Below are positions 22,360 to 32,177 of a stretch of 64,000 nt of DNA, in pieces. A program made the translations under genes and the position numbers. Numbering within the stretch: the first letter of the stretch is position 1; each line of letters begins with the position of its first letter. Source of the stretch: Schizophyllum amplum. Taxonomy: Eukaryota > Basidiomycota > Agaricomycetes > Agaricales > Schizophyllaceae. Location of the stretch: positions 1,612,001 to 1,676,000 of the forward strand of contig VDMD01000002.1 of the NCBI GenBank assembly GCA_007026445.1, written 5' to 3'. Below the pieces are notes generated by a model, which saw only the letters and a list, made by a program, of their open reading frames with translations, made no database searches and was not told where the DNA came from.

Positions 22360-23671
22360 ATGTCAGACTCCGAAGACCTCCTCGCGGCGCTGGACGCGCA
22401 CGGGAAGGCCTTTTTGGCCAGCTTTGATCTGCCTGCGGTACCAGCGAACGGCAAGCGGAAGCGAGGGGAGGAGGATAGCAAGCGGAAGCGAGTGGAGGAG
22501 GGTGGCAAGCGCAAACGCGCTCAGAGGTCGCAGGAGGAAGAGGCAGAGAACGAGTGGGAAGAATGGAACGGGATTGATGGGGGAGAGGACGTCGATGATG
22601 ATAATGGGGCGAGGAGAAATGAGGATCAGGTTGGCGAAGACGAGGATGGGGCTAGTGATGAAGACAGCGGGCATGAAGACAGCGGGGACGAGGACGATGA
22701 CTTGGCCTCCGACGACGACATGAACGACGACGACGACTTGAACGACGACGAGTTTACCTCCGCCGCGCAGCCTATAGTCGTCACCTTCACCGACCCCTCT
22801 GCGTCGGCGATGAAGCCGTTGTCGAAGGCGTTTATGGTGCGTGCGCTTCCCCTGCTCAGTTTGCGGCTCTCAGTTACCACGCATACTTTCTCTCCCCGCT
22901 ATAACACTGCTCTCTCCTCTCATCACATCCGCTCACCCATCGCATTCGCTCATCCATCACATCCACCTATCAATCCCACCCGTGTACTCACCCTTCCTCC
23001 AGTCCTCCAAGGTCTCCAAACTACGCACAGACGGCCCCGCCGCATCCACCTCCTCCAACCCCGGCTCCGCAGTAGCCAACGCCGACGCCGACGACGACCG
23101 CACCAACGCCCAAAACGACGCCCTCCTCCACCGCCTCGTCCACACCCAGCTCCTCGACCCCAACCTCGACACCACCTCCGCCGCCTCCGCCCGGCGCATC
23201 GCCCTCGCCGGCCGGCTGCACGAACTCGCCTCCGCCTCCGGCGCATCGAGCAAAACCACAATCCGCCAGGCGCGCCCCGGCGCGGGCACGCGCGTCGTGC
23301 TCGCCGCCGAGCGCAACAAGCACGCCAAGGCCGTGCGCGAGGGCCTGGTGCGCAAGCAGCGCGAGCTGGCGGGCAAACGGCTGGAGGAGGCGAAGGAGCT
23401 GGGGACGTACCATCCGTCGGTGAAGCGGATGTTTGATGCAGAGGCGGACATCAAGCCGGAGGGGCAGGGGGTGAGGAAGAGGGAGCGGGGGATGAAGATG
23501 GGGGTGGGGAGTTTCAAGGGGGGCGTGCTGAAATTGAGTCGGGAGGATATTGCGAGGGTGGAAGGGGGTGGGAGAGGGGGTAGTAGGGGAGGAGGGAGAG
23601 GGAGTAGGGAAGGAGGCAGAGGGGGTAGGGAAGGAAGCAGAGGAGGTAGGGGAGGTGGAGGGAGAGAGTAG
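22360..23671 (+). CDS. FAF1: Faf1-like 40S ribosome-biogenesis factor (DUF4602 type)
   Basis: Exons 22360-22836 and 23003-23671 give 1146 nt, 381 residues. The N-terminal 150 residues carry repeated GKRKRG/SKRKRV basic motifs followed by a long Asp/Glu tract, typical of nucleolar proteins. The C-terminal half holds RNKHAKAVREGLVRKQ and the signature MKMGVGSFKGGVLKLS, which I associate with Faf1/C1orf131 proteins of the small-subunit processome. The protein ends in about 40 residues of GGRGGSR-type RGG repeats, which are unusual for the family and come from a GGGAGG microsatellite. The single intron is 166 nt. Confidence 0.75.
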
Positions 23672-23758
23672 GGGAGGACGAGGAGGTGGAACAGGAGGTA
23701 GGGGACGGGGATCCAGCGGTGGCAGGGGACGAGGGAGAGGTGGGAGGGGGTAGGGTAG

Positions 23759-23826
23759 GCGGTGTCAGTGCCCTCCAGGCGGTGTCAGTAGTACCCTCCA
23801 GGCGGTAGTCAGTAAGTACCCTCCAG
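23759..23826. repeat. Three-copy ~23-bp tandem repeat
   Basis: Three imperfect units of GGCGGTGTCAGTGCCCTCCA with small insertions (GTA, AAGTA) follow the Faf1-like stop codon within the putative 3' UTR. Confidence 0.7.
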
Positions 23827-23920
23827 TCTGCAGACACAATGCTCCGCTAATGCACTTCCAGGACCTACGACTTCTATCATTGTGGTATAGGCTATTACAT
23901 TGATGTCTGGCGGGGCTCCG

Positions 23921-24060
23921 TCTCCGTCTTCGCTCGTGTCCCCTCATCTCCGTTCGTGGCCCCCCGTCTCCGCTCGTGGCCCCCCTCATCTCCGCTCGTG
24001 GCCCCTCTCATCTCCGCTCGTGGCCCCCCATCTCCGTTCGTGGCCCCCGTCTCCGCTCGT
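23921..24060. repeat. Minisatellite TCTCCGCTCGTGGCCCC
   Basis: About seven imperfect units of 17-22 bp (TCTCCG[C/T]TCGTGGCCCCC with CATC insertions) are arrayed head to tail. No coding sense is seen, although all frames stay open through parts of it. Confidence 0.8.
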
Positions 24061-24660
24061 CGTCTCTGGTTTTCCCGTCAGGAGATACACCCACGTCTTC
24101 TTCACGATGTACGCCTGGATGTATTGTCTCGGCACGCTGTATGGACGTCGTATGGCGTGTGGCGCGGTACTCAGAATTATGGCGTCCCGCGTCTCCGCTA
24201 CCTAGGCAGTCTTCCAAGGGTAGACGGCCTCCCTGCACCGAGCTTTGCCCGACACCATTGCTCTGGCCGTGCAGGTGTGCGCCTTGTGCTCATCCAGGTG
24301 TGTCTCCCGTGCCCGTCCTCGCATGACCACCTTCATTGACACGCACGAGGAACTCTATTTCCTCGGAGGACACAGAGTCAGTCTTTCGAGATCAGGAAGA
24401 GTCCACTCAATCGAGAAGAGTCCACTCAATCAGGAAGAGCCTACGGTAAATACTTCAATCGGTCACCTTACTCCACAGCATATCGCATTGACATCCGACG
24501 ATTTTGCGCTTGGGGTTATGTATGTGCTCACGAGCCACGACCTATGCGACCGGAGTTCTAGCGCATGCGACAGACCATCCTCGATCTCAGGGCGCTGTTA
24601 TTCCTCCGACGGCGCGTTCGCAGTGCACTGCGCTGGTCCTCACATTCAGTGTGCTCGAGG
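24061..24660. other. Spacer upstream of the esterase gene
   Basis: No gene is seen. A 17-18 bp unit (AGAGTCCACTCAATC) is repeated at about 24397-24430. The region probably holds the regulatory DNA of the CE15 gene, but I recognise no specific operator. Confidence 0.35.
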
Positions 24661-24667
24661 TATAAAG
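24661..24667 (+). promoter_or_regulatory. TATA box
   Basis: TATAAAG lies 61 bp before the ATG of the CE15 esterase gene, the expected place for a short fungal leader. Confidence 0.6.
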
Positions 24668-24721
24668 GTGAGCGGTAAGTTGTCTTCAGCAGCGTCCAGA
24701 TACACCACTTGACGGCCCAAC

Positions 24722-26007
24722 ATGAAGCTGATTACTGCGCTGCTCGCGACTGCTACGCTCTTGAAGGGCGCCTTCGGTGCGTGGACTTCACTGCTTTCTA
24801 GTCAACTTCGACTGACTGACGTCTCCTAGCGCAAACCTGCGATACCCCTGCCACAGTATCCGGCTACAGCAACTCTGCGCTGCCCGATCCCTTCACCTTC
24901 AACGACGGCACGCCCGTGCAGACGGCGGAGGACTGGGAGTGCCGCCGCTCCCAGATCCTGGCCCTCATCCAGGGCTACGAGTCTGGTGCCATGCCAGCTG
25001 CGCCGGAGAGCGTGACCGCCACCGTGTCGGGCAACTCGCTCGTCGTCACGGTCAGCGACGGCGGCAAGTCCATCTCGTTCAATAACTCGATCACGTACCC
25101 TTCTGGCACTGCGCCAGCGGCGGGATGGCCGGTCATCATCGCGTATGAGTACCCGAGCCTTCCCATCCCAAGCGGCGTGAGTGCTAACATTGATTATGGC
25201 CACTGTCTCATACTTATGCTTGCTCAGGTTGCCACCCTGTCGTTCCAGAACTCGAACATGGGCAGGCAAGACTCGACGTCCAGTCGCGGACAGGGCCTCT
25301 TCTACGACCTCTACGGCAGCAGCTCGAATGCGAGCGCTATGACGGCGTGGTCCTGGGGCGTCAGCCGCATCATCGACGCTCTCGAGGCGACTCCGGCCGC
25401 CAAGCTCAACCCTGCCGCCGTCGGCGTGACCGGCTGCTCGCGCAACGGCAAGGGCGCCCTCATGGCCGGCGCCCTCGACACGCGTGTCGCGCTCACCCTC
25501 CCGCAAGAGTCCGGCTCCGGCGGCGACGCCTGCTGGCGCCTCTCGCGTTACGAGGAGCAGCAGGGCTCATCGGTGCAGACGGCGACGGAGATCGTCGGTG
25601 AGAACTGCTGGTTCTCGGCCAACTTCAACAACTACGTCAACAACCTTGACACGCTCCCGTACGACCACCACTTCCTCGCCGCGCTCGTCGCCCCGCGCGG
25701 CCTCATCTCGTACGCGAACACGGACTACGTCTGGCTGAGCGGCATGAGCAGCTTTGGATGCATGACGGCGGCGCACGAGGTGTATGAGGCGCTCGGCGTG
25801 CCGGAGAACCACGGCTTCGAGCAGGTCGGCGGGCACTCGCACTGCCAGTGGCCGGCCTCGCTGACGCCGACGCTCAACGCCTTCATCAACAAGTTCCTCC
25901 TCGGCCAGGACGTCAGCACGGACTACTTCGAGAGCAACATGCAGTTCAACGGCGCGAGTTGGAGCGAGAGCCAATGGATTGACTGGGAGACGCCCACGCT
26001 CACCTGA
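24722..26007 (+). CDS. Secreted 4-O-methyl-glucuronoyl methylesterase (CE15)
   Basis: Exons 24722-24776, 24830-25176 and 25228-26007 give 1182 nt, 393 residues, the usual length for a CE15 enzyme without a binding module. It starts with a signal peptide ([20 protein letters not shown]). The serine-hydrolase motif GCSRNGKGA places the nucleophile at about Ser205. The family's acidic residue is Glu228 in LPQESG, and the histidine motif GGHSHCQWP is at 335-343. Six Cys in the mature part agree with the disulfides of known members. The enzyme class cleaves the ester linking glucuronic acid on xylan to lignin alcohols. Its presence points to lignocellulose growth and to an extracellular site. A TATA box lies upstream. 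The second intron is 51 nt with no in-frame stop. Confidence 0.92.
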
Positions 26008-26942
26008 GCGTGCATGACGGTGAGTGTGCGATGATGTCCCGCGACGATGCTGGCTGATCAACAATCGAGACCAGTCCATTTGAGAAAAAAGAGGAATATC
26101 TGCAGGGGATTGTGATTGTGGGGTTCTGTTCGATGTATCCCTGGCTGTACTCTAGCAAATTCCATGTTGTTGACTAAACCCCCCGCCTAGAGCTGCCCGG
26201 CGCGTGTTCTCGCATTTTGTCTTGCGCTGCTTGAACTTCTTCAATTGATCAATCGAACGCGGAATACCTCAAAGCGCGAGGCAGCATGAACTTCACGCAC
26301 CCGTTACGCTTCTGCCTTCAGGCCGCTTCCGCCTTCATGTCACACCACATATGCAAGGTCGACGAAGCCTACAGGCTGTCAATATATTCGACGACAGGTA
26401 AAAGTACGCTGATAGGTAAAAGTACGATGACAGGCAACGAGGTACTACACGATGATGACCAACAAGTCACTTATCATTAGCAGTACAAGAAGCGAGACAA
26501 AGAACAAGCTATGACGCGTGCAGTGTGAACGATTACAAGTACCTAGGTGATAGGCTAGGGATACAAGGTCGATGATGTTGAGCAGCTGATAGGCTGCCAG
26601 TGTGGAGCCGAGAGAGATAGAGCAGCTATGCAAAGTACATTGAATTGTTGTACAGGAGACACGAGGCAAAAGAACACGCATAGGACAAAGCCAAGGTAGT
26701 AAAAATACAGGAGACACGATGCAGAAAGATTATAAGTGAAGAATAAGGATAACGGGGATCACGGGAAGAAGGACGGATGATGCGGGGACAGGGACTGTTC
26801 GAGAATGAATATGAGATCCAAAGATGATGAGGGAGACCGAACATGGGGGAGACCGATGATATGGAGACAAGACTTGCTACTCGCGCGTGTTGATGACTTG
26901 CCGTGCACGTTGACGACTTGAGACACCACCTTGGTTGAGGTC
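26008..26942. other. Convergent 3' spacer
   Basis: This lies between two convergent genes. It holds two copies of an 18-bp unit (GATAGGTAAAAGTACG and a variant) at about 26391-26432. No supported gene is seen. Open frames on the minus strand (26445-26844) are hydrophobic but short, and I do not believe them. Confidence 0.4.
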
Positions 26943-28486
26943 TTAAAAGCCAAAAGCAGGGTAGCTGTTGTAGCCGGTGTTCGCGGGGTAGTTGTACCCA
27001 TGGCCGAAGTCGTAGTACTCGCCACCACCGACATTGACGGGGTAGTTGTATACCCCGTCGCTGCCGCTATAGAACCCATTGCCTGCACCATCAGAGGCAT
27101 ACATGTTGCCTGCAGCATCAAAAGTGTAGGTGTTGCCGTTTGCGCAGTACACCGCGTCGCCTGAGTCGTTGACGGAGTACGTGCCGACCGCGCCGTCGAG
27201 CAGCGTCTCAATAGGGCCTTGGTAGCCCGTCAGGTAACTGACAATGGCCATATCGTGGGCGGCCTTGAGCCTGTCGCCGCGCTGGTACGCCTCGTAGGAG
27301 GTGTCGAGGTAAGGCTGAGCGGCAGGGTAGCGGGTGCAGGCTTCGTGAACAGTGGCCGGGAAGAAGGACTGTGCGGCGAGGTAGGCGGACTGGGACGACG
27401 GGGGAGGAAGCAGTGCAGCCGTTGTGTAACACTTGGCCGTTGTAGGTGTCAACCGAGTAGGGCACCGACGGACCTGCGAAGGCGTTAGTAGGAGGCACCT
27501 GAGCTTCGACGTTGGTGCCGGCGGCGGGCTTCGAGTAGGACTCGTCCGCGTTGTAGTAGGTGGTGGTGGTGGTGGTGGTGGCAGCATTGTAGTAGTAGGC
27601 GGGTTTGAAGTAGTGGTTGTTGATGCCGAGGAAGGCTTGCGAGGCATCGTCGATAATGGCGGGCTCGATGACTGTGAACATCGACGACATCGGCGTCTGC
27701 GGCGAGAGCGAGGAAGCGGATGACGGCGAGAGCAGGGATGCGGATGTGTGATAGAGCGTGGGAGCAGACAACAACGGGGACCAGTTGATGAAATCCCACT
27801 GCGGCGATGGGGTGTTGGTCTGCGTGTGAGTGATTTGGATGACGCGTGCGGTCTGGGCGTGGGCGGTCTCAGCGTTCTGGGAGGACTGCACATGGCTAGT
27901 GGTCTGAGAGTAGTGGAAGGTCTCAGCACTGGCGAAGGGCTGTGCAACAGCGTCAACTGTATCGGCGGCGTCGACGGCCTCAGCCCTGCGCTCGCGGCGA
28001 GTCCGAACAACAAGCGCCGTCATCTTCACCTGGTCGTCCGCAGTCTCAACGGGCTTCGTCAACGTCGCCGAAGCCCCGTTCGACATCCAGAGGGCTTTGG
28101 GGTCGGCGCCTACGGGGATGACCTCGTACTCCCCCTTGTACGGCGAGCCTATGATCTTGATGACGGGAAGGAGTTTCACGCCCATCGGACGTTTATGGTG
28201 TTTACGCCCGTGCTTTCGCACGGAGGATTCGTTCGTGTACAGCGTGGTGTGCGTGCAGCCCTCGTAAGGGCAACCGTAGCGGACGCTGTAGCTGAGTTGA
28301 CGGGAGGAACGGGTCGTGAACGGGTGTCGATGGCGACGGTGAACAAGCAACGAGGAAATTCAAAGGAGATCTGTCGGCGCAATACACAGCGATAGGAAGA
28401 AAGCGACGCACTGAATGCTGTGGTCGTGTTGCTCCAGGTTGGCGCGTGAAGTGGTGCGGTGATCGCAATGGTCACAAGCAAACGGG
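26943..28486 (-). CDS. C2H2 zinc-finger protein, first exon unresolved
   Basis: Supported exons are 28486-28412, 28291-27433 and 27389-26943. They encode two adjacent zinc fingers. The first is CDHC-x12-H-x4-H (starting FACDHCDHRTTSRANLEQH), split by a 120-nt intron exactly before its last His. The second is CPYEGC-x14-H-x3-H. A basic linker (RKHHKRPMG) follows, then about 250 residues rich in Ser/Thr/Gln, and a C-terminal Tyr/Gly/Asn-rich region. This looks like a transcription regulator, by inference. The start is upstream: an ATG at about 28705 opens a frame that could join through a donor near 28555, but the phase does not fit without one more small intron. The last intron is 43 nt, or 82 nt if an earlier donor is used. 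Confidence 0.7.
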
Positions 28487-28711
28487 CTGTACGACAGTCA
28501 GCGGCGGACGGTGTGGAGGTTGTTCGCGGCGCACTGGGACTTTGTCTCCCCGTACCGAGGGCAATTGCGGGCGTGGAAATGTTGGCTGTGGATGCCGCTT
28601 GTGCAAGCGTTGCAAGTGTCTTCTGTATAGCCGAGGCGTCTCCTGGGGCCGACGCAGGAGACGTCGCTGCCTGACGGTGCGGAATTGAAGGTTGGAGAGG
28701 ATAGGCGGCAT

Positions 28712-29558
28712 GGCGAGTTCTTTACTGAATGTTGGCGGGGGCGGCGTGGGCGACGGCGTTCGCTCTTCTTGAGTTATGAGTTATGTTGGCGCTAGCAACG
28801 GCGGTGACGGCAACAGGGACGGCGAGGACGGACGCGGTGAGCGAGTACGAGCGGAACCTTGGAGACTAGCGGTTCGGGACAAGGAGCAAGGGAGGGCAGG
28901 ACAGGCCACGCCCGCTTTCCCGCATGCTTTTATAGAGCAATTCACGATTGCTGATGGACTGGGTTGATTGCTTCTAACTTATCAACCCTGGGAATTACCT
29001 TCTATGGTCAATTTGCGCATGTTTGGTATCCTTTCAGGATTTGATAGGAGGTCGGTTTTTAAAATTTCGCAGATGCGCGCCCCGGCTTGCGGACATGAGA
29101 AGGGAGAAGTATACCTGTAGATTGAGTATCAGGTTCAAAGACATCTTGCCGAGAAGTGTGGAAAGAGCAGACGCGCCGTAGACATGCCGAGAACGCGAAC
29201 GACGCGCGCGGCGCGGTCGGTCACAAAGGCCCCGGCAGATGTCCAGAACAAGTCAACATCGGAGTATTTATCTAAGCAGAGGAGTCACAAGACAAATGGC
29301 AGGACCGACGAGCGACGCAGGATGCAGCGGGAACGGTCAAGCAGATGTAAACCAGAGGCAAGAAGAAAATTTCCTTTCCTGGCAGTGGCAGAAATACATC
29401 TTGCACGCTTGGACAATGCTTCCACTTGGCTTCCACTGTCACGGACACTCCAGAAAGGCCCGCGGAAGCAGATCCACAAAGCGTGATCATATACCCAAAT
29501 GGTAAGAGTTTGCAGAGAGCCTCGTGACAGTGCAGCACACACAGGGCGCAATTTCACC
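28712..29558. other. Spacer, no gene seen
   Basis: Open frames at 29184-29505 overlap on two + frames and two - frames and lack codon bias or domains. Nothing is supported. Confidence 0.35.
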
Positions 29559-29559
29559 T

Positions 29560-30219
29560 ACCACACCGCTATTTAAGGAAAGGCGCGGGTTGCGGTGTAC
29601 CGCGCGGGTATGGGTGGCGGTTCTTCACGGTGCGGGTACGGTAGTGGAAGATGGCAAACCGCGTCGAACCGCCCATACCGTGCCCGGTTACCGCGGTTTT
29701 TAGTCAATGGCCGTAAAATGCACGTTCTGCCTTAGCTTAGACACACAAAAAGAACGAGAACAGGCTATACATATATAAAAAGTCTATACAAACTCCCAAT
29801 CACCACCCAGGAGGAACGGGTGCTTGTTATATACAGGTGTTGTCGTCAAGGTGGCTACCGGCATTTGCCGTTTTGATTCACACGTTCCCCTCGCGTGTTG
29901 TGGCCGACGTCCTGTGAAGCCAGCAACCTTCTGGAGACATTAGACAAAACATCTTGTGACCTTTACAGAGCATAGGTATGCTTAAAGCACTGACTACTTC
30001 CCAAAAGGCTTGAATAGACAGGGGAAAACAATACTTCTAGCGGTATTACTGCACAGTTTAACCGCGGTATTCGCACCGCGGTGTGCCACAAAAACCGCGG
30101 GTGAGACCGCAACCGTCCACGTGTGTATGTATGACGGGTACGGTAGCAGGCGGTGCGGGTACGGTTCTCATTTTGGACATACACGGTTTACCCGTGCCGT
30201 TCCTTACCGCTATTGTGGT
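29560..30219. mobile_element. hAT-like non-autonomous element, ~660 bp
   Basis: The ends are imperfect inverted repeats. The left starts ACCACACCGCTATTTAAGGA. The right, reverse-complemented, starts ACCACAATAGCGGTAAGGAA, and both continue into a GG(C/A)xCGGGT block. Inside each end lie many short copies of GCGGGTACGG and ACCGCGG, the clustered subterminal motifs seen in fungal and plant hAT elements (known for the class). There is no transposase frame. No clear 8-bp target duplication was found, so the exact borders are open. Confidence 0.6.
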
Positions 30220-31086
30220 GTTTGAGTACGCCATCCTACCGCAAGGCTCACCACATGCGCGCGCCAGGCGGCAGGGGCGAGGCGATGCGGCGAATCCCGA
30301 GATAAGTTCCCACGCTTTATCGGCAGCGGCTCGAGGAAACATGAACTCCATCGTCCGCCTTGAGACATCTTTCGGGCTATTTCCTGGTCTAGTAGGCCTC
30401 TCGTAATCCGTTTTAGTTACTGTAAATGTACGAAGCACATCGCAGAAAAGTGGAACCTCCAATGCAAGCCGACAACGTGGCGGGCGCGATTTCCCACGCT
30501 GTCACTGGGGGGAGGCCGCCAATAATCAAACTCCATTGTCCACCTCGACAACGCTGCGCACATAAATCCTCGCCTAGAGGGCTTTACATCATTAATGCTA
30601 TAGTAGCTTTGAGAGGTACTTGCGAGCACAAGGAAACATGAAAAACTTATGCTCCTCGAAGCGAACCTTTAGTGACATGTGGCTTGTCTTGTGACCTACT
30701 CGTGACCTACTCGTGACCCAAGCGTTCTCCCAACTACACTGCCAGCAATGGCAGGAACCCGTGATGAACGAAGACCGCCGTGGTGGACGGACACCATACA
30801 ATTGATAATGAGCTGAGGCACACAGCTGTGGGCGCCCTGAAACTGCAGTTACCTGCTGCACGAAGGAATGCAGAGACAATGGAATTGAGCGTGCCCACGT
30901 TCAATCGGTGCTGCATGCGTCGTCGTTTCCTGCGTCTTGGAAGGCGTAAGGGTGCACTTCTTTGTGCTCCTTCTGTTATATCTGATTCTGTTTTTTTGCC
31001 GGCGAGTTTAAGTACGACCGACGGCGGGTATGAGCAGGGGGAGGGCGATGTTGGGACTCAGCCATTGCACGCCAAGCTCACTTGTA
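30220..31086. other. Spacer, no gene seen
   Basis: Only short overlapping open frames occur. One 30-bp stretch near 30700 repeats TCGTGACCTAC twice. Nothing else is supported. Confidence 0.35.
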
Positions 31087-31190
31087 GAACCCGTGGCGCA
31101 GGGGTCTGGCGCGTAGTGCTGCATTCGCGCGTTGGCGGTCGACGGTTCGATTCCCGACTGTTTCTGATCTAGTTCCTTTTTATTACTAAA
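31087..31190 (+). repeat. tRNA-like SINE head or decayed tRNA
   Basis: An exact A-box match (TGGCGCAGGGG, 31094) and an exact B-box match (GGTTCGATTCC, 31144) are 50 nt apart, as in tRNA genes, with a T5 terminator about 31171. The D-arm can pair (GCGC/GCGC), but the T-arm and acceptor stems do not pair properly, so a working tRNA is unlikely. The arrangement fits the tRNA-derived head of a SINE. Confidence 0.45.
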
Positions 31191-31199
31191 AACTTGAGT

Positions 31200-32177
31200 C
31201 CAAGTCCTTGCAATCGCATGGACGGCCTTTGTCATATCATGTTATGTAGATGCCCGATACTGTCACTGTATAGTAGGTACGGCTTAACTCATACTGGACT
31301 TGCATACATGCAGGCTGTGGTAGGTTTTGTAGGCGCGAGAGCAGTGGCTTCTCTCAATCAATGGCACATGTTCTGGCGCCAATGATTCTATGACAAAGGC
31401 AAGCTCAAGACATGCTGGCGAACTCGGCGCCGCCGGAGGTATCCGAGTCGTCGGTCACGAACTGTGACGGTGGCTGCTACTTCCTTCGAGGCTCTAAGTA
31501 ATATTACCACATACATATGCTGTAAATTTGACCTGCATGGGCAACTTTAAACATGTTTATAGCACTGAAAGCAGGCCCAGCAGGCAGAATCAACCTGTAT
31601 GTTTTTAAATGGGTGCGGACAGCAGTGCTGGACAACGCCGAGAAGTGACTAATAGCCTGATGGTCGTGGAATGCCGGCCGAGAATTCGGCGGATTTCTCT
31701 CGTCACATACTTGTCCTGACATCGGTCGGCCTCAGGCAGGAGGTATCAGCACAATAAGATAGCACATACTAAATTATGGGGGTAAACCTCAAGAGCTCAC
31801 TTTCCTTGGACCAGGATCTTTTACGACTAGCCACACCCTGCCACGGGCGCCACGCTGGCACTCTCAGCCATGCGACGTCACATGCTCAAGTCCACAGCGT
31901 GTTTGTCGTGTGTTTCTGAAACCTCTAGTCCTGTGGTAAGCATTGTGGTACTGGCCGTGGATTCAAACACCACACAGGCCGTGTGGTACTTCTCTGGGCA
32001 AAAAGACGTTTGGGCCACGCGCTGTCACGCACCCAGTTCCCTTTTCAGGCAGGCGCCACGCGCTCCGCTCTCCCTCCGCTCTTCGAGCGTCTTTCTCTGA
32101 TATGCTCCCGCCACCCCATCCTCGTCGGACCCCCCTCCCCTTCCCGCGCGCCTTCATTTCTCATCGTGGCCGCCGAC
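31200..32177. other. Spacer, no gene seen
   Basis: No conserved frame is seen. An ATG at 31870 opens 22 codons to a GTAAGC donor and could be a first exon of the SAP gene, but no clean acceptor in phase was found. Confidence 0.3.

Noticed and set aside
23921..24060. Regular repeats that could suggest a CRISPR-like array
   Set aside because: Units are contiguous with no unique spacers, and the genome is eukaryotic; it is a minisatellite.
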